DNA of 64,000 nucleotides from Bacteroidota bacterium. GTDB taxonomy: Bacteria; Bacteroidota; Bacteroidia; AKYH767-A; 2013-40CM-41-45. Each line of letters opens with the position of its first letter. Positions within the stretch are counted from its first letter, which is position 1. This document shows positions 45,386-54,441 of this stretch, one piece after another. The DNA is taken from the NCBI GenBank assembly GCA_026391945.1, contig JAPLDA010000070.1, forward strand, positions 1 to 64,000, read 5' to 3'. The notes below the pieces were generated by a model. The model was not told where the DNA came from, made no database searches, and was given only the letters and a program-made list of their open reading frames with translations. Position numbers and translations under genes: made by a program.

Positions 45386-45817
45386 ATGGACGAATTCATG
45401 AAAGCCGCCATCGATGAGGCACGCAAGGGATTACGTGAAGGTGGCATTCCTATCGGATCGGTGCTGGTAAAAGACGGGATGATCATTTCACGCGGACACA
45501 ATCAACGGGTTCAGAAAAATGATCCAATGACGCATGCAGAAACCGATTGCCTTCGCAACGCCGGAAGAATCGGCAGTTACAAAGGAACTGTTTTGTATTC
45601 CACGCTCATGCCTTGTTACATGTGCGCGGGAACAGTTGTTCAGTTCAATATTAAAAAAGTAATCGTTGGAGAATCCCGGACATTTCCCGGTGCGGCGGAT
45701 TTTATGAAACAACACGGCGTGGAAGTCATCAACCTGGATGATCCGGAATGCATCGGCATGATGGAAAAATTCATCCGTGAAAAACCGGAATTGTGGAACG
45801 AGGACATCGGGGAATGA
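45386..45817 (+). CDS. Cytosine deaminase, yeast Fcy1 type
   Basis: 143 residues of the cytidine/deoxycytidylate deaminase fold. Zinc and catalytic residues: His50 and Glu52 in THAET, Cys77 and Cys80 in MPCYMC. The pattern EGGIPIGSVLVKDG, SRGHNQRVQK and especially the end FIREKPELWNEDIGE closely follow yeast cytosine deaminase as I know it. Bacterial CodA is an unrelated amidohydrolase. The gene opens a pyrimidine-degradation cluster, so cytosine to uracil is the expected reaction. tRNA-adenosine or guanine deaminases are the alternatives within the fold. Confidence 0.87.
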   Translation: MDEFMKAAIDEARKGLREGGIPIGSVLVKDGMIISRGHNQRVQKNDPMTHAETDCLRNAGRIGSYKGTVLYSTLMPCYMCAGTVVQFNIKKVIVGESRTFPGAADFMKQHGVEVINLDDPECIGMMEKFIREKPELWNEDIGE

Positions 45818-45886
45818 GTCAACTTTAACTGAAGAATCATCCATAAACTCTCTTTTATTATCTTTACTGATCACAAATAATCAACA

Positions 45887-47356
45887 ATGGAAACGATCTC
45901 ATTAAAATATCCTGAAGTAAAAAATTATGTTGCCGGCCGGTTTATTCCGAATGGAAAAAAATCGATGGACGTGATAAGCCCAATCAATGGAAAAATAATT
46001 TCTACGGTTCCACTGTCATCACACGATGACCTGGATGAAGCCGTGAAAGCAGCTCAGAAAGCATTTCCGTCCTGGAGCGCCATCCCCATTAAAGAACGTG
46101 TGCAGGTTTTTTACCGTTATAAAACGCTGCTTGAAAAACACATGATGGAACTGGCCGAACTCGTTCGCGAAGAGAATGGAAAAACACTGGATGAAGCAAA
46201 AGCAGAAGTGGAAAAGAGCATCGAGCTGACTGAATTCGCCTGTTCACTTCCTCAACTGATTTCAGGCGAACTGCTGGAAGTCAGCAAAGGTGTGGAATGT
46301 CGCGTGGAACACAAACCGCTTGGTGTGGTAGCTTCCATCGCTCCGTTTAACTTTCCGAACATGGTTCCGCACTGGACGATTCCAAACGCGATTGCACTTG
46401 GAAACTGCATGATCTTAAAACCATCGGAACAGGTTCCGGTTTCATCCAACCGGATTGCTGAACTGCTGAAAGAAGCGGGATTACCTGATGGCGTTTTCAA
46501 CATCGTGAACGGCGACAGGGAAATTGTAGAAGCCATCTGTGATCATCCCGGAATTGAAGCCGTTTCCTTTGTCGGTTCCACGAAGGTTGCCAAAATTGTT
46601 TACAAACGCGCCACATCAAACCTGAAACGTTGTGTTGCTTTGGGCGGTGCAAAAAATCATCTGATCGTGATGCCCGATGCGCACCCGGATATGACTGCTT
46701 CTAACGTAACCGCCAGCATGAGTGGTTGCGCCGGGCAGCGTTGCATGGCTGCTTCTGCGATGGTAGCCGTCGGCAACATCGATTCCATCATTCAGAAAAT
46801 CTGTGATGAGGCAAAAAAAATTGTTCCGGGTAAAAATCTTGGAAGTGTGATCAGCAAAGAAGCCAAAGAACGAATCGAACGGTACATCACCGAAGCGGAA
46901 AAAGCCGGCGCTAAAATTTTAGTGGACGGAAGAAACCGGAAAGTGGAAGGAAATGAAAATGGTTTTTATGTGGGGCCAACGGTAATTGATTTTGTAACGC
47001 CCGACATGGCCATTGCGAAAGAAGAAGTGTTCGGGCCCGTATTAGCAATCATCAGGGCGAAGGATCTCGATGAAGCCATCGCCATTGAAAACAGTTCCGA
47101 TTACGGAAACGCTGCATCTGTGTTTACACAAAGCGGCGGAATTGCACGCCAGGTGATGGAACGTGCCAGCGCCGGAATGATCGGCGTGAACGTAGGCGTT
47201 CCGGTTCCGCGTGAACCTTTTTCATTCGGTGGATGGAACGAAAGTAAATTCGGAGTGTGCGACATCACCGGGAAAAGTTCCATCGAGTTCTGGACGAAGT
47301 TGAAGAAGACCACGGTGAAATGGAATCCGGAAGGGAAGACGAATTGGATGAGTTGA
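45887..47356 (+). CDS. mmsA: CoA-acylating methylmalonate/malonate-semialdehyde dehydrogenase
   Basis: 489 residues of the aldehyde dehydrogenase superfamily. FNFPNMVPHWTIPNAIALGN is the MmsA signature region. The catalytic Cys286 lies in GCAGQRCMA, the form typical of CoA-dependent MmsA, and SFGGWNESKFGVCDI is near the end. It converts methylmalonate semialdehyde to propionyl-CoA and malonate semialdehyde to acetyl-CoA with NAD and CoA. Here, after the beta-alanine aminotransferase step, it would finish uracil breakdown as acetyl-CoA. Confidence 0.95.
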   Translation: METISLKYPEVKNYVAGRFIPNGKKSMDVISPINGKIISTVPLSSHDDLDEAVKAAQKAFPSWSAIPIKERVQVFYRYKTLLEKHMMELAELVREENGKTLDEAKAEVEKSIELTEFACSLPQLISGELLEVSKGVECRVEHKPLGVVASIAPFNFPNMVPHWTIPNAIALGNCMILKPSEQVPVSSNRIAELLKEAGLPDGVFNIVNGDREIVEAICDHPGIEAVSFVGSTKVAKIVYKRATSNLKRCVALGGAKNHLIVMPDAHPDMTASNVTASMSGCAGQRCMAASAMVAVGNIDSIIQKICDEAKKIVPGKNLGSVISKEAKERIERYITEAEKAGAKILVDGRNRKVEGNENGFYVGPTVIDFVTPDMAIAKEEVFGPVLAIIRAKDLDEAIAIENSSDYGNAASVFTQSGGIARQVMERASAGMIGVNVGVPVPREPFSFGGWNESKFGVCDITGKSSIEFWTKLKKTTVKWNPEGKTNWMS

Positions 47357-47482
47357 ATATGATTAGCTGATTCGTTGATTAGACAATTAGCTGATGAATG
47401 TTTCACCGATTGAATAAATGATTTTATTAATATAAAAACATTGGCTGATCATCGTATTGGCCAATCATCAAATCAGAAATTT

Positions 47483-48838
47483 ATGGAAATAGAATTGTCA
47501 GTATCTGAAAAAGAAGAAATTTTAAAAAACAACCTGGAGTACACGGTTTTTTCGTGGAGCAAACAATCGGGGTTGAATCCGCTCAGCATCAAAGGAGCAA
47601 AAGGTGTTTATCTCTACGACCGGAGCGGAAGAAAGATCATTGATTTTTCTTCGCAGCTTATGAACATGAACATCGGTCACGGACATCCACGCGTGAAAGA
47701 AGCGGTGGACCGGCAAATGGAAGAAGTGAGTTTTGTTCACCCGGGAATGATCACCAAAGCACGCGGTGAACTGGGAAAAAAACTGGCGGAAATTACTCCC
47801 GGTACTCTGAAAAAAACTTTTTTTACGAATGCAGGCGCAGAAGCCATCGAGAATGCCATCAAGTTTGCACGGCTTTATACAGGCCGACATAAAATCATTT
47901 CGCTTTACCAGGGTTATCACGGTGCATCGTACGGCGCCATGTCTGTTGGCGGTGATCCAAGAAAAATTCCTCATGACAGCCAGCAGGCTCCGAATTTTAT
48001 TCACGTCGAAAATCCGTACTTCTACCGTTGTCCGTGGAACAGCAAAACACAGGAAGAGTGTACCGAAAATGCCGTGGCACACATGGAACGCGTTATAAAA
48101 TTTGAAGGTCCGCAGAATGTTGCAGCCATCCTGCTCGAAGGAGAAAGCGGATCGAGTGGTTGCATCAAATATCCTCCCGGTTACTGGAAACGTGTTCGCG
48201 AAATGGCGGATCGTTACGGCATACTTTTAATCTGCGATGAAGTGATGAGTGGTTTCGGCAGAACAGGAAAATGGTTTGGCGTGGATCATCACGATGTGGT
48301 TCCTGACATCATGTGTTTCGCGAAAGGACTTACCTGCGGATACATTCCGCTTGGAGGAATGATCATCAAAGAAGAAATCATCAGCGCATTCGATAACAAA
48401 CCGCTTCCGCTCGGGCTCACGTATTCGGCGCATGCCGTGGCCTGTGCTGCAGCGAATGAAGTATTGAAAATTTATGAAGATGAAAATCTCATTGCGAATG
48501 CCGCCAACATGGGAGCTTACATGGAAAACCGTGTAGCAGAGATGATGCAGACACATCCGAGCATCGGCGATTACAGGAATACCGGCTTGCTTGGCTGCAT
48601 TGAACTGGTGAAGAGCAGGAAGACAAAAGAACCGATGGCTCCGTGGAATGCTTCCCCGGCTGAAATGGAAGTCATGAATAAAGTTTCAGCCAAACTCAGC
48701 GAACTGGGTATGTTCACTTTTGTGAGATGGAACCATATTTTTACTGCCCCTCCTTTATGCATTACCAAAGATGAAATGGATGAAGGGCTGGATATTATTT
48801 CAAAAGGCATTGCCGTTGCGGACGAATTTTGCACTTGA
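47483..48838 (+). CDS. Class III omega-amino acid aminotransferase (beta-alanine transaminase candidate)
   Basis: 451 residues from the ATG at 47483 (MEIELSVSEKEEI); a TTG further upstream would only add intergenic translation. Class III motifs: SQLMNMNIGHGHPRV, FFTNAGAEAIENAIKFAR, LYQGYHGASYG, LLICDEVMSGFGRTGKW, and the PLP lysine in CFAKGLTCGYIPLGG. Context between mmsA and the uracil-catabolism genes makes beta-alanine to malonate semialdehyde the likely reaction. Taurine or other omega-amino acids are alternatives. Confidence 0.9.
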   Translation: MEIELSVSEKEEILKNNLEYTVFSWSKQSGLNPLSIKGAKGVYLYDRSGRKIIDFSSQLMNMNIGHGHPRVKEAVDRQMEEVSFVHPGMITKARGELGKKLAEITPGTLKKTFFTNAGAEAIENAIKFARLYTGRHKIISLYQGYHGASYGAMSVGGDPRKIPHDSQQAPNFIHVENPYFYRCPWNSKTQEECTENAVAHMERVIKFEGPQNVAAILLEGESGSSGCIKYPPGYWKRVREMADRYGILLICDEVMSGFGRTGKWFGVDHHDVVPDIMCFAKGLTCGYIPLGGMIIKEEIISAFDNKPLPLGLTYSAHAVACAAANEVLKIYEDENLIANAANMGAYMENRVAEMMQTHPSIGDYRNTGLLGCIELVKSRKTKEPMAPWNASPAEMEVMNKVSAKLSELGMFTFVRWNHIFTAPPLCITKDEMDEGLDIISKGIAVADEFCT

Positions 48839-48988
48839 AAAAATTATTTTTTTGAATTGACCTGTTCCGGCATTTCAAAAAATGATTTCATTTTTATAAT
48901 TTTCTGCTGATCAGAAAAACATTTCTCCATGGAATGTTTGAAGTCGTAGAGATGAAAAAACTTTTTAAAACCTTTTTTATCATAAACC

Positions 48989-49339
48989 ATGAACAAACTT
49001 ATTCGCTTACCTGATGAACTCATCATCAGTAAAATTTATCTCATCCGCGGAATGAAGGTCATGATCGACCGTGATCTTGCTGAACTTTATGGTATCCAAT
49101 CAAGACGCTTACGGGAACAGGTAAAAAGAAATTTAAAGAGATTTCCGGAAAATTTCATGTTTCAATTAACCGGAACGGAAGTCGATTTCATGGTGTCGCA
49201 AATTGCGACACCCTCCAAAATGCACTTAGGAGGCCACCTGCCTTATGCTTTTACCGAGCACGGAATTCTTATGCTTGCGAATGTATTGATTGGAAATTGG
49301 AGGTCGCAAAATGCGACCTCCAATTTAGCAAATCTCTGA
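48989..49339 (+). CDS. ORF6N-domain protein, C-terminally truncated
   Basis: 116 residues. [20 protein letters not shown] then [33 protein letters not shown] identify the ORF6N (phage-type KilA-N-related) domain. Full-length relatives have a further helical tail (about 60-70 residues), which is missing: the frame ends soon after a perfect hairpin at 49294-49326. A second hairpin lies inside the gene. The paralogue immediately downstream shares the first 30 residues almost exactly, so this is a tandem pair. It sits inside the pyrimidine cluster without an obvious link. Confidence 0.8.
   Translation: MNKLIRLPDELIISKIYLIRGMKVMIDRDLAELYGIQSRRLREQVKRNLKRFPENFMFQLTGTEVDFMVSQIATPSKMHLGGHLPYAFTEHGILMLANVLIGNWRSQNATSNLANL
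49192..49212 (+). repeat. Palindrome inside the first ORF6N gene
   Basis: GGTGTCGCA (49192-49200), AAT, TGCGACACC (49204-49212): perfect 9-bp arms encoding VSQIAT, at the place where ORF6N proteins usually read LRSQFVTS. Confidence 0.9.
49294..49326 (+). repeat. 15-bp perfect hairpin at the truncated end of ORF6N copy 1
   Basis: Arms 49294-49308 and 49312-49326 (AAATTGGAGGTCGCA and its complement) around AAA, encoding NWRSQNATSN. It is close to the hairpin of copy 2 but at a different place in the protein. Confidence 0.93.
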
Positions 49340-49447
49340 ATTTCCCTGTTCGGCTGTGCACCGAACTATATTTATTTTTTTAAGACATCTTCCATTACCC
49401 TGTTGAATCATCCAACAGGTGAAACCTTTTAAAACTACTCCAACATC

Positions 49448-49969
49448 ATGAACAAACTTATTCGTTTACCCGATGAACTCATTGTCAGTAAAATTTATCT
49501 CCTGCGCGGAATGAAGGTCATGATCGATCGTGATCTTGCCGAATTATACGGAGTGGAAACCAAACGTCTCAAAGAGGCTGTCAAAAGGAATTTGGAAAGG
49601 TTCCCTGATGATTTTATGTTCGAAATGACTAAAGAGGAACTTGAGAATTGGAGGTCACAAAATGTGACCTCCAATTCCCTGAAAATGGGAATGCGTTACC
49701 TGCCCTATTGTTTTTCGGAACAGGGAGTCGCTATGCTTTCAAGTATACTGAAAAGCAGGTAAGCTATTGAAGTCAACATCCGGATCATCCGCATCTTTAC
49801 AAAAAGGAGAGAAGTGCTGTCCACTCATAAAGACATTTTATTGAAGCTCGAACAACTGGAACGGAAATCAGATAAATACGATACTGATATTCAAAACATA
49901 TTCAAGGTGCTCAAACAATTGCTGAATACTCCTCCACTACCACGAAAACGAATCGGGTTTAAATCTTGA
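49448..49969 (+). pseudogene. ORF6N-domain gene with in-frame stop
   Basis: The N-terminal part ([54 protein letters not shown]) is a normal ORF6N domain. Translation stops at TAA (49760-49762), but the frame continues at once with AIEVNIRIIRIFTKRREVL then THKDILLKLEQLER and ends PPLPRKRIGFKS at a TGA (49967-49969). This is the standard tail of the family, so a single nonsense change (for example AAA to TAA) has cut a gene of about 173 codons. A hairpin at 49645-49677 lies in the coding part. Read-through is the alternative. Confidence 0.88.
49645..49677 (+). repeat. 15-bp perfect hairpin in ORF6N copy 2
   Basis: Arms 49645-49659 and 49663-49677 (GAATTGGAGGTCACA and its complement) around AAA, encoding [10 protein letters not shown]. 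Relative to copy 1, the GTCGCA/TGCGAC step is GTCACA/TGTGAC: both arms changed together so pairing is kept. Confidence 0.93.
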
Positions 49970-50053
49970 AATGTAATTTTATGATCCAGGAGGAATTGAA
50001 AAAAGAAACACTAAATTGGTGGAGTCATTTCAGCCAGTCCAACTTTCATCGCT

Positions 50054-51502
50054 ATGACCGACCAATCAAAAAAATCTTCTTCTCTCTACAGCGAAGACTT
50101 AGCTCCCGTTCCACCCGAAAAAAGAACCTGGAACACCTGGAATTATACAGCGCTCTGGATCAGCATGAGTTTGTGTATTCCTACGTACATGCTGGCAAGT
50201 TCACTCATCGAAGGCGGCATGAACTGGTGGGAAGCCATACTCACCATTTTTATCGGCAATACCATCGTGTTACTTCCCATGATTTTAAACGGTCATGCCG
50301 GGGCGAAATACGGAATTCCTTTTCCTGTTTTTGCCAGGGCAAGTTTCGGAGTACGCGGAGCAAATATTCCAGCCATGTTAAGAGCCATCGTGGCCTGCGG
50401 ATGGTTTGGTATCCAGACATGGATCGGCGGATTCGCTCTTTACCAGATGTTCAGAGTTTGGTTTCCTGCTCTTGAAAATCTTCCACAGATTTTTCCGGCG
50501 TCATTCGGATTGCAAACCGGTCCCGCCATTACATTTTTTCTTTTCTGGCTGCTGAACATGTACGTGGTTTACCTCGGCGTGGAGAGCATCAAAAAACTTT
50601 TGGTGTTCAAAGCATTCTTCCTTCCTCTTGCAGCACTTGCTCTTTTGTTCTGGGCCATCTCTGCCGGACATGGCTTAGGACCCATCCTGGCTCAGCCATC
50701 TAAGTTTCACACCAACGCCGAATTCTGGAATTATTTTTTCCCGGGACTCACCGGCATGGTTGGCTTCTGGGCAACTCTCTCGCTGAACATTCCTGATTTT
50801 ACACGCTATGCAAAAAGTCAGCGGGCACAAATCACCGGGCAGGCCATCGGGCTTCCGCCATCGATGACGTTGTTTTCATTCATCGGCGTGGTGGTAACCT
50901 CAGCGACTTTTATTATTTACGGAAAAACCATTTGGGACCCGCTGGTTCTTGCCGGGAAGTTTGAAAGCAAATTTCTCGTGAGCATCGCCATGATTGCCGT
51001 GGCCATTTCAACATTGGCAACAAACATCGCAGCCAACATCGTAAGCCCGGCCAATGATTTCGCCAATCTTTCTCCATCAAAAATAAATTTCAGAATGGGA
51101 GGTTACATCACCGGTATCATCGGTATTCTTATTTTTCCATGGAAACTTATCGCCGATCCGAACGGGTATATTTTCACATGGCTCATTGCCTATTCCAGTT
51201 TGCTCGGACCCGTCGGGGGAATACTGATTGCCGATTATTACTTCATCCGCAAACAAAAACTTGACGTGGATGATTTGTATTCTGCAACGGGACAATATTC
51301 CTACGGCAAAGGATTTAATAAATTTGCAATGATTGCCTTGCTGAGTGGTATCCTTCCCAATGTCCCGGGATTTTTAACCACCATCAAGGTAATGGATGTG
51401 GGAACGGTATATCCGTGGATTGCTCACCTATACAACTACGCATGGTTCACAGGCTTTTTTGTTTCATTCTTTGTTTATTACCTTAGCATGAGAAAAAAAT
51501 GA
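50054..51502 (+). CDS. NCS1 family nucleobase transporter
   Basis: 482 residues with about twelve transmembrane helices. The start (RTWNTWNYTALWISMSLCIP) and FARASFGVRGANIPAMLRAI then VACGWFGIQTWIGG are the NCS1 signature regions seen in Mhp1, PucI and uracil/allantoin permeases; later LNIPDFTRYAKSQRAQITGQ is also conserved. In this cluster uracil, cytosine or dihydrouracil are the likely substrates, imported with Na+ or H+. Hydantoin or allantoin are alternatives. Confidence 0.93.
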   Translation: MTDQSKKSSSLYSEDLAPVPPEKRTWNTWNYTALWISMSLCIPTYMLASSLIEGGMNWWEAILTIFIGNTIVLLPMILNGHAGAKYGIPFPVFARASFGVRGANIPAMLRAIVACGWFGIQTWIGGFALYQMFRVWFPALENLPQIFPASFGLQTGPAITFFLFWLLNMYVVYLGVESIKKLLVFKAFFLPLAALALLFWAISAGHGLGPILAQPSKFHTNAEFWNYFFPGLTGMVGFWATLSLNIPDFTRYAKSQRAQITGQAIGLPPSMTLFSFIGVVVTSATFIIYGKTIWDPLVLAGKFESKFLVSIAMIAVAISTLATNIAANIVSPANDFANLSPSKINFRMGGYITGIIGILIFPWKLIADPNGYIFTWLIAYSSLLGPVGGILIADYYFIRKQKLDVDDLYSATGQYSYGKGFNKFAMIALLSGILPNVPGFLTTIKVMDVGTVYPWIAHLYNYAWFTGFFVSFFVYYLSMRKK

Positions 51503-51578
51503 CCGGTTGTTTTTAAATCGAAAGATGAACACAACGGGTCATTGTGTCATTCCTTTTATCAATTAATTTCTGTATCAC

Positions 51579-52961
51579 ATGTCCATACTCATTAAGAACG
51601 GAAGAATCATTACTGCATCAGAAGATTACGTTGCAGACATCTTCATGGAAGGGGAAAAAATTTCTGTCATCGGAAAAAATTTAACGATGAAGGCTGATGA
51701 AACCATCGATGCAAAAGGAAATTTCATTTTCCCGGGCGGCATCGATCCGCATGTTCATCTCGACATGCCGTTCATGGGAACTTTTTCCAGCGACAATTAT
51801 GAAACGGGCACACTGGCAGCCTTGCATGGCGGAACCACCATGGTGATCGATTTTGTTTTGCAGACACAGGGAAAATCGTTGCGTCATGCACTGGAGCAAT
51901 GGCAGGGAAGATCGAACGGAAATTGTTACGGTGATTATTCCTTTCACATGGCCGTGACGGATTTCAATGATGAAACCAAAAAAGAAATTACAGAAATGGT
52001 GGAGAAGGAAGGCATCACTTCCTTTAAAACATTCATGGCATACAAAGGAGCGTTGATGATTGACGACCGGCAGATGGTCGGGCTGATGCAGGAAGTGAAA
52101 AAATGCGGAGGCATGGTCACCGTTCATGCCACCAACGGCGACATGATTGATTTTCTCGTTTCCAAACACCGCGCTGAAGGAAAACTTTCTCCGCTGTATC
52201 ATTACCTCTCCCAACCCGAGATCACTGAAGCAGAAGCCACCGGCCGGTTTGCCGACATGGCGCATTACACAGGCGTTCCCGCTTATGTCGTTCACATGAC
52301 CTGTGAAGGCGCGTTGAATCACATTCGCGATATAGAAAAAAGAAATCAAAAAGTGTTTGCTGAAACCTGCATCCAGTACCTCATCCTCGATGCATCTCTT
52401 TATGAAAAAGATTTTGATGGAGCGAAATGGGTGATGAGTCCGCCGTTGCGTGAGAAGAAAGACCAGGCAGCTTTGTGGGCCGGAATCAACCAGGGAACCG
52501 TGCAGGTGGTTGCCACCGATCATTGCCCGTTTAAATGGGAACAGAAAAAAATGGGTGAAAAAGATTTTTCAAAAATCCCGAACGGCCATCCTGCGATTGA
52601 AAACAGGATGGAATTATTATTCAGCGAAGGAGTGAACAAAGGAAAAATCTCGCTGAATAAATTTGTTGAAGTGAGTTCCACGAACTCCGCTAAAATATTC
52701 GGCATGTTTCCACGAAAGGGTTGTATCGCTGTCGGAAGCGATGCCGATCTCGTCATCTTCGACCCGAATGAAGAGCATGTCCTGTCAGCAAAAACCCATC
52801 ACATGAACGTAGATTATTCAGGTTATGAAGGTTGGAAGCTGAAAGGGAAATGCAAGACCACCATTTTAAGAGGACAGGTTGCCGTTGACAATGGCTCCGT
52901 GAAAATAAAAAAAGGATACGGAGAGTTTATTAAGAGAAGCAAGATTACTGGGATCATTTAA
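51579..52961 (+). CDS. hydA: Dihydropyrimidinase (D-hydantoinase)
   Basis: 460 residues, amidohydrolase fold. Metal ligands His58 and His60 (IDPHVHLD), carbamylated Lys150 (ITSFKTFMAYK), later histidines in VTVHATNGD, AYVVHMTCEGAL and the Asp in VATDHCPF. It hydrolyses 5,6-dihydrouracil to N-carbamoyl-beta-alanine. It lies between the NCS1 transporter and the beta-ureidopropionase gene, exactly the order of the pathway. Confidence 0.95.
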   Translation: MSILIKNGRIITASEDYVADIFMEGEKISVIGKNLTMKADETIDAKGNFIFPGGIDPHVHLDMPFMGTFSSDNYETGTLAALHGGTTMVIDFVLQTQGKSLRHALEQWQGRSNGNCYGDYSFHMAVTDFNDETKKEITEMVEKEGITSFKTFMAYKGALMIDDRQMVGLMQEVKKCGGMVTVHATNGDMIDFLVSKHRAEGKLSPLYHYLSQPEITEAEATGRFADMAHYTGVPAYVVHMTCEGALNHIRDIEKRNQKVFAETCIQYLILDASLYEKDFDGAKWVMSPPLREKKDQAALWAGINQGTVQVVATDHCPFKWEQKKMGEKDFSKIPNGHPAIENRMELLFSEGVNKGKISLNKFVEVSSTNSAKIFGMFPRKGCIAVGSDADLVIFDPNEEHVLSAKTHHMNVDYSGYEGWKLKGKCKTTILRGQVAVDNGSVKIKKGYGEFIKRSKITGII

Positions 52962-53101
52962 TCCGCTTATTACCATTTGATGCGAGCATAAGTCATTTTG
53001 AAAATTTTCACAGCGTGTCTGCAAATCAATTTTGAGAAATAAAATACTAATTTCACTCATTCGTACATTCGTATAAATTCGTATTTCGCAAATAAAAAAT
53101 T

Positions 53102-53968
53102 ATGGCAAGAAAAATCAAATCAGGTCTCATCCAGATGTCGCTTCCGAAAACGGAAGGCGAAGGAACCATTCAGGAAATTGTAGATGCGATGATCGCAAAA
53201 CACATTCCTTACATCGAAGAAGCAGGAAAAAAAGGAGTGCAGATTCTCTGCCTCCAGGAAATTTTCAATACGCCGTATTTCTGTCCGGGGCAGGATAAGA
53301 AATGGTATGAGAGCGCTGAGCCGATTCCCGGGCCAACCGTGGAACTCATGCAATCGTATGCGAAAAAATACAACATGGTGATGATCGTCCCCATCTATGA
53401 AAAAGAACAGGCCGGCGTGTTGTACAATACGGCAGCGGTGATTGATGCCGATGGAACCTTGCTTGGCAAGTACAGGAAGAATCACATTCCTCATACTTCC
53501 GGTTTCTGGGAAAAATTTTTCTTCAAGCCGGGAAACCTTGGCTATCCTGTGTTCCAGACACGTTATGCAAAAATCGGCGTGTACATTTGTTACGATCGTC
53601 ATTTCCCTGACGGTGCGAGGTGTTTAGGATTGAACGGAGCTGAAATCGTTTATAACCCATCGGCCACCGTCGCCGGACTTTCGCAATATTTATGGAAACT
53701 CGAACAGCCGGCACATGCCGCTGCTAATGGATATTTCATGGGCTGCATCAATCGTGTGGGCGAAGAAAAACCATGGAACCTCGGAAAGTTTTACGGCTCC
53801 TCTTATTTTGTGGATCCGCGCGGACAAATTTTTTCGCAGGCATCGGAAGACAAAGACGAACTGCTCATTGCCGAATTTGACCTCGACCTGATTGATGAAG
53901 TGCGTTCGACGTGGCAGTTTTTCCGCGACCGGAGACCGGAGACGTATGGGAAATTGGTAGAACTTTAA
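53102..53968 (+). CDS. Beta-ureidopropionase (N-carbamoyl-beta-alanine amidohydrolase), nitrilase family
   Basis: 288 residues, nitrilase superfamily. The catalytic triad is visible: Glu53 (LQEIFNTPYFCP), Lys126 (KYRKNHIPH) and Cys163 (VYICYDRHFPDGAR). The YFCP and SGFWEKFFFKPGN stretches are typical of carbamoyl-amidases related to beta-ureidopropionase and putrescine carbamoyl hydrolase (AguB). Context favours the former: N-carbamoyl-beta-alanine to beta-alanine, CO2 and ammonia. Confidence 0.92.
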   Translation: MARKIKSGLIQMSLPKTEGEGTIQEIVDAMIAKHIPYIEEAGKKGVQILCLQEIFNTPYFCPGQDKKWYESAEPIPGPTVELMQSYAKKYNMVMIVPIYEKEQAGVLYNTAAVIDADGTLLGKYRKNHIPHTSGFWEKFFFKPGNLGYPVFQTRYAKIGVYICYDRHFPDGARCLGLNGAEIVYNPSATVAGLSQYLWKLEQPAHAAANGYFMGCINRVGEEKPWNLGKFYGSSYFVDPRGQIFSQASEDKDELLIAEFDLDLIDEVRSTWQFFRDRRPETYGKLVEL

Positions 53969-54021
53969 AGCGACGACAGTTAAAGTGTTTCATTGTTAAA
54001 TTGTTCCATTGTTGAAATGCG

Positions 54022-54441
54022 ATGCAAAAAAAATATTTACAACTCAACGATATCAATGCTTACAAAACCGCTTTTAACCTGAGCAATTTTGTTGGGGATG
54101 TAACAATCAAATGGGAAAATTTCGCGAAGATAACTGTAGGGGAACAATTTGTTACTGCGATGGATTCTGTTTCTGCAAATATTGCAGAAGGATTCGGAAG
54201 AGACTCTAAAAAGGATAAAATTAAGTTTTACAGATATCGCAGTGGATCTGTTAAGGAGTGTTTTGATTGGAATCAAAAATCGAAGGAGCAAAAATTATTA
54301 TCTGCGGATGAATACAACCATATTTTCAGTCAACTGCAAAAATTTCCAAAAGAGATCAACCAGCTATTTCAGTACACGAATAGTAAATTAGCGATATTAC
54401 CATTCAACAATTCAGCAATTCAACTATACAACAATTTATAA
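54022..54441 (+). CDS. Four-helix-bundle (S23-type) protein
   Basis: 139 residues. The pattern DINAYKTAFNLSNFV, QFVTAMDSVSANIAEGFGR and KFYRYRSGSVKECFDW is the four helix bundle family (PF05635/TIGR02436) first seen in 23S rRNA intervening sequences and now found widely as stand-alone genes. The last about 20 residues (LPFNNSAIQLYNNL) are translated from AT-rich repeat-like DNA. The stop overlaps the preT start (TAATG), so it may be translationally coupled into the pyrimidine operon. Function unknown; family genes are often mobile. Confidence 0.85.
   Translation: MQKKYLQLNDINAYKTAFNLSNFVGDVTIKWENFAKITVGEQFVTAMDSVSANIAEGFGRDSKKDKIKFYRYRSGSVKECFDWNQKSKEQKLLSADEYNHIFSQLQKFPKEINQLFQYTNSKLAILPFNNSAIQLYNNL

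Noticed and set aside
51681-52523. 280-aa minus-strand frame
   Set aside because: Antisense shadow of the dihydropyrimidinase gene, which has intact catalytic residues.
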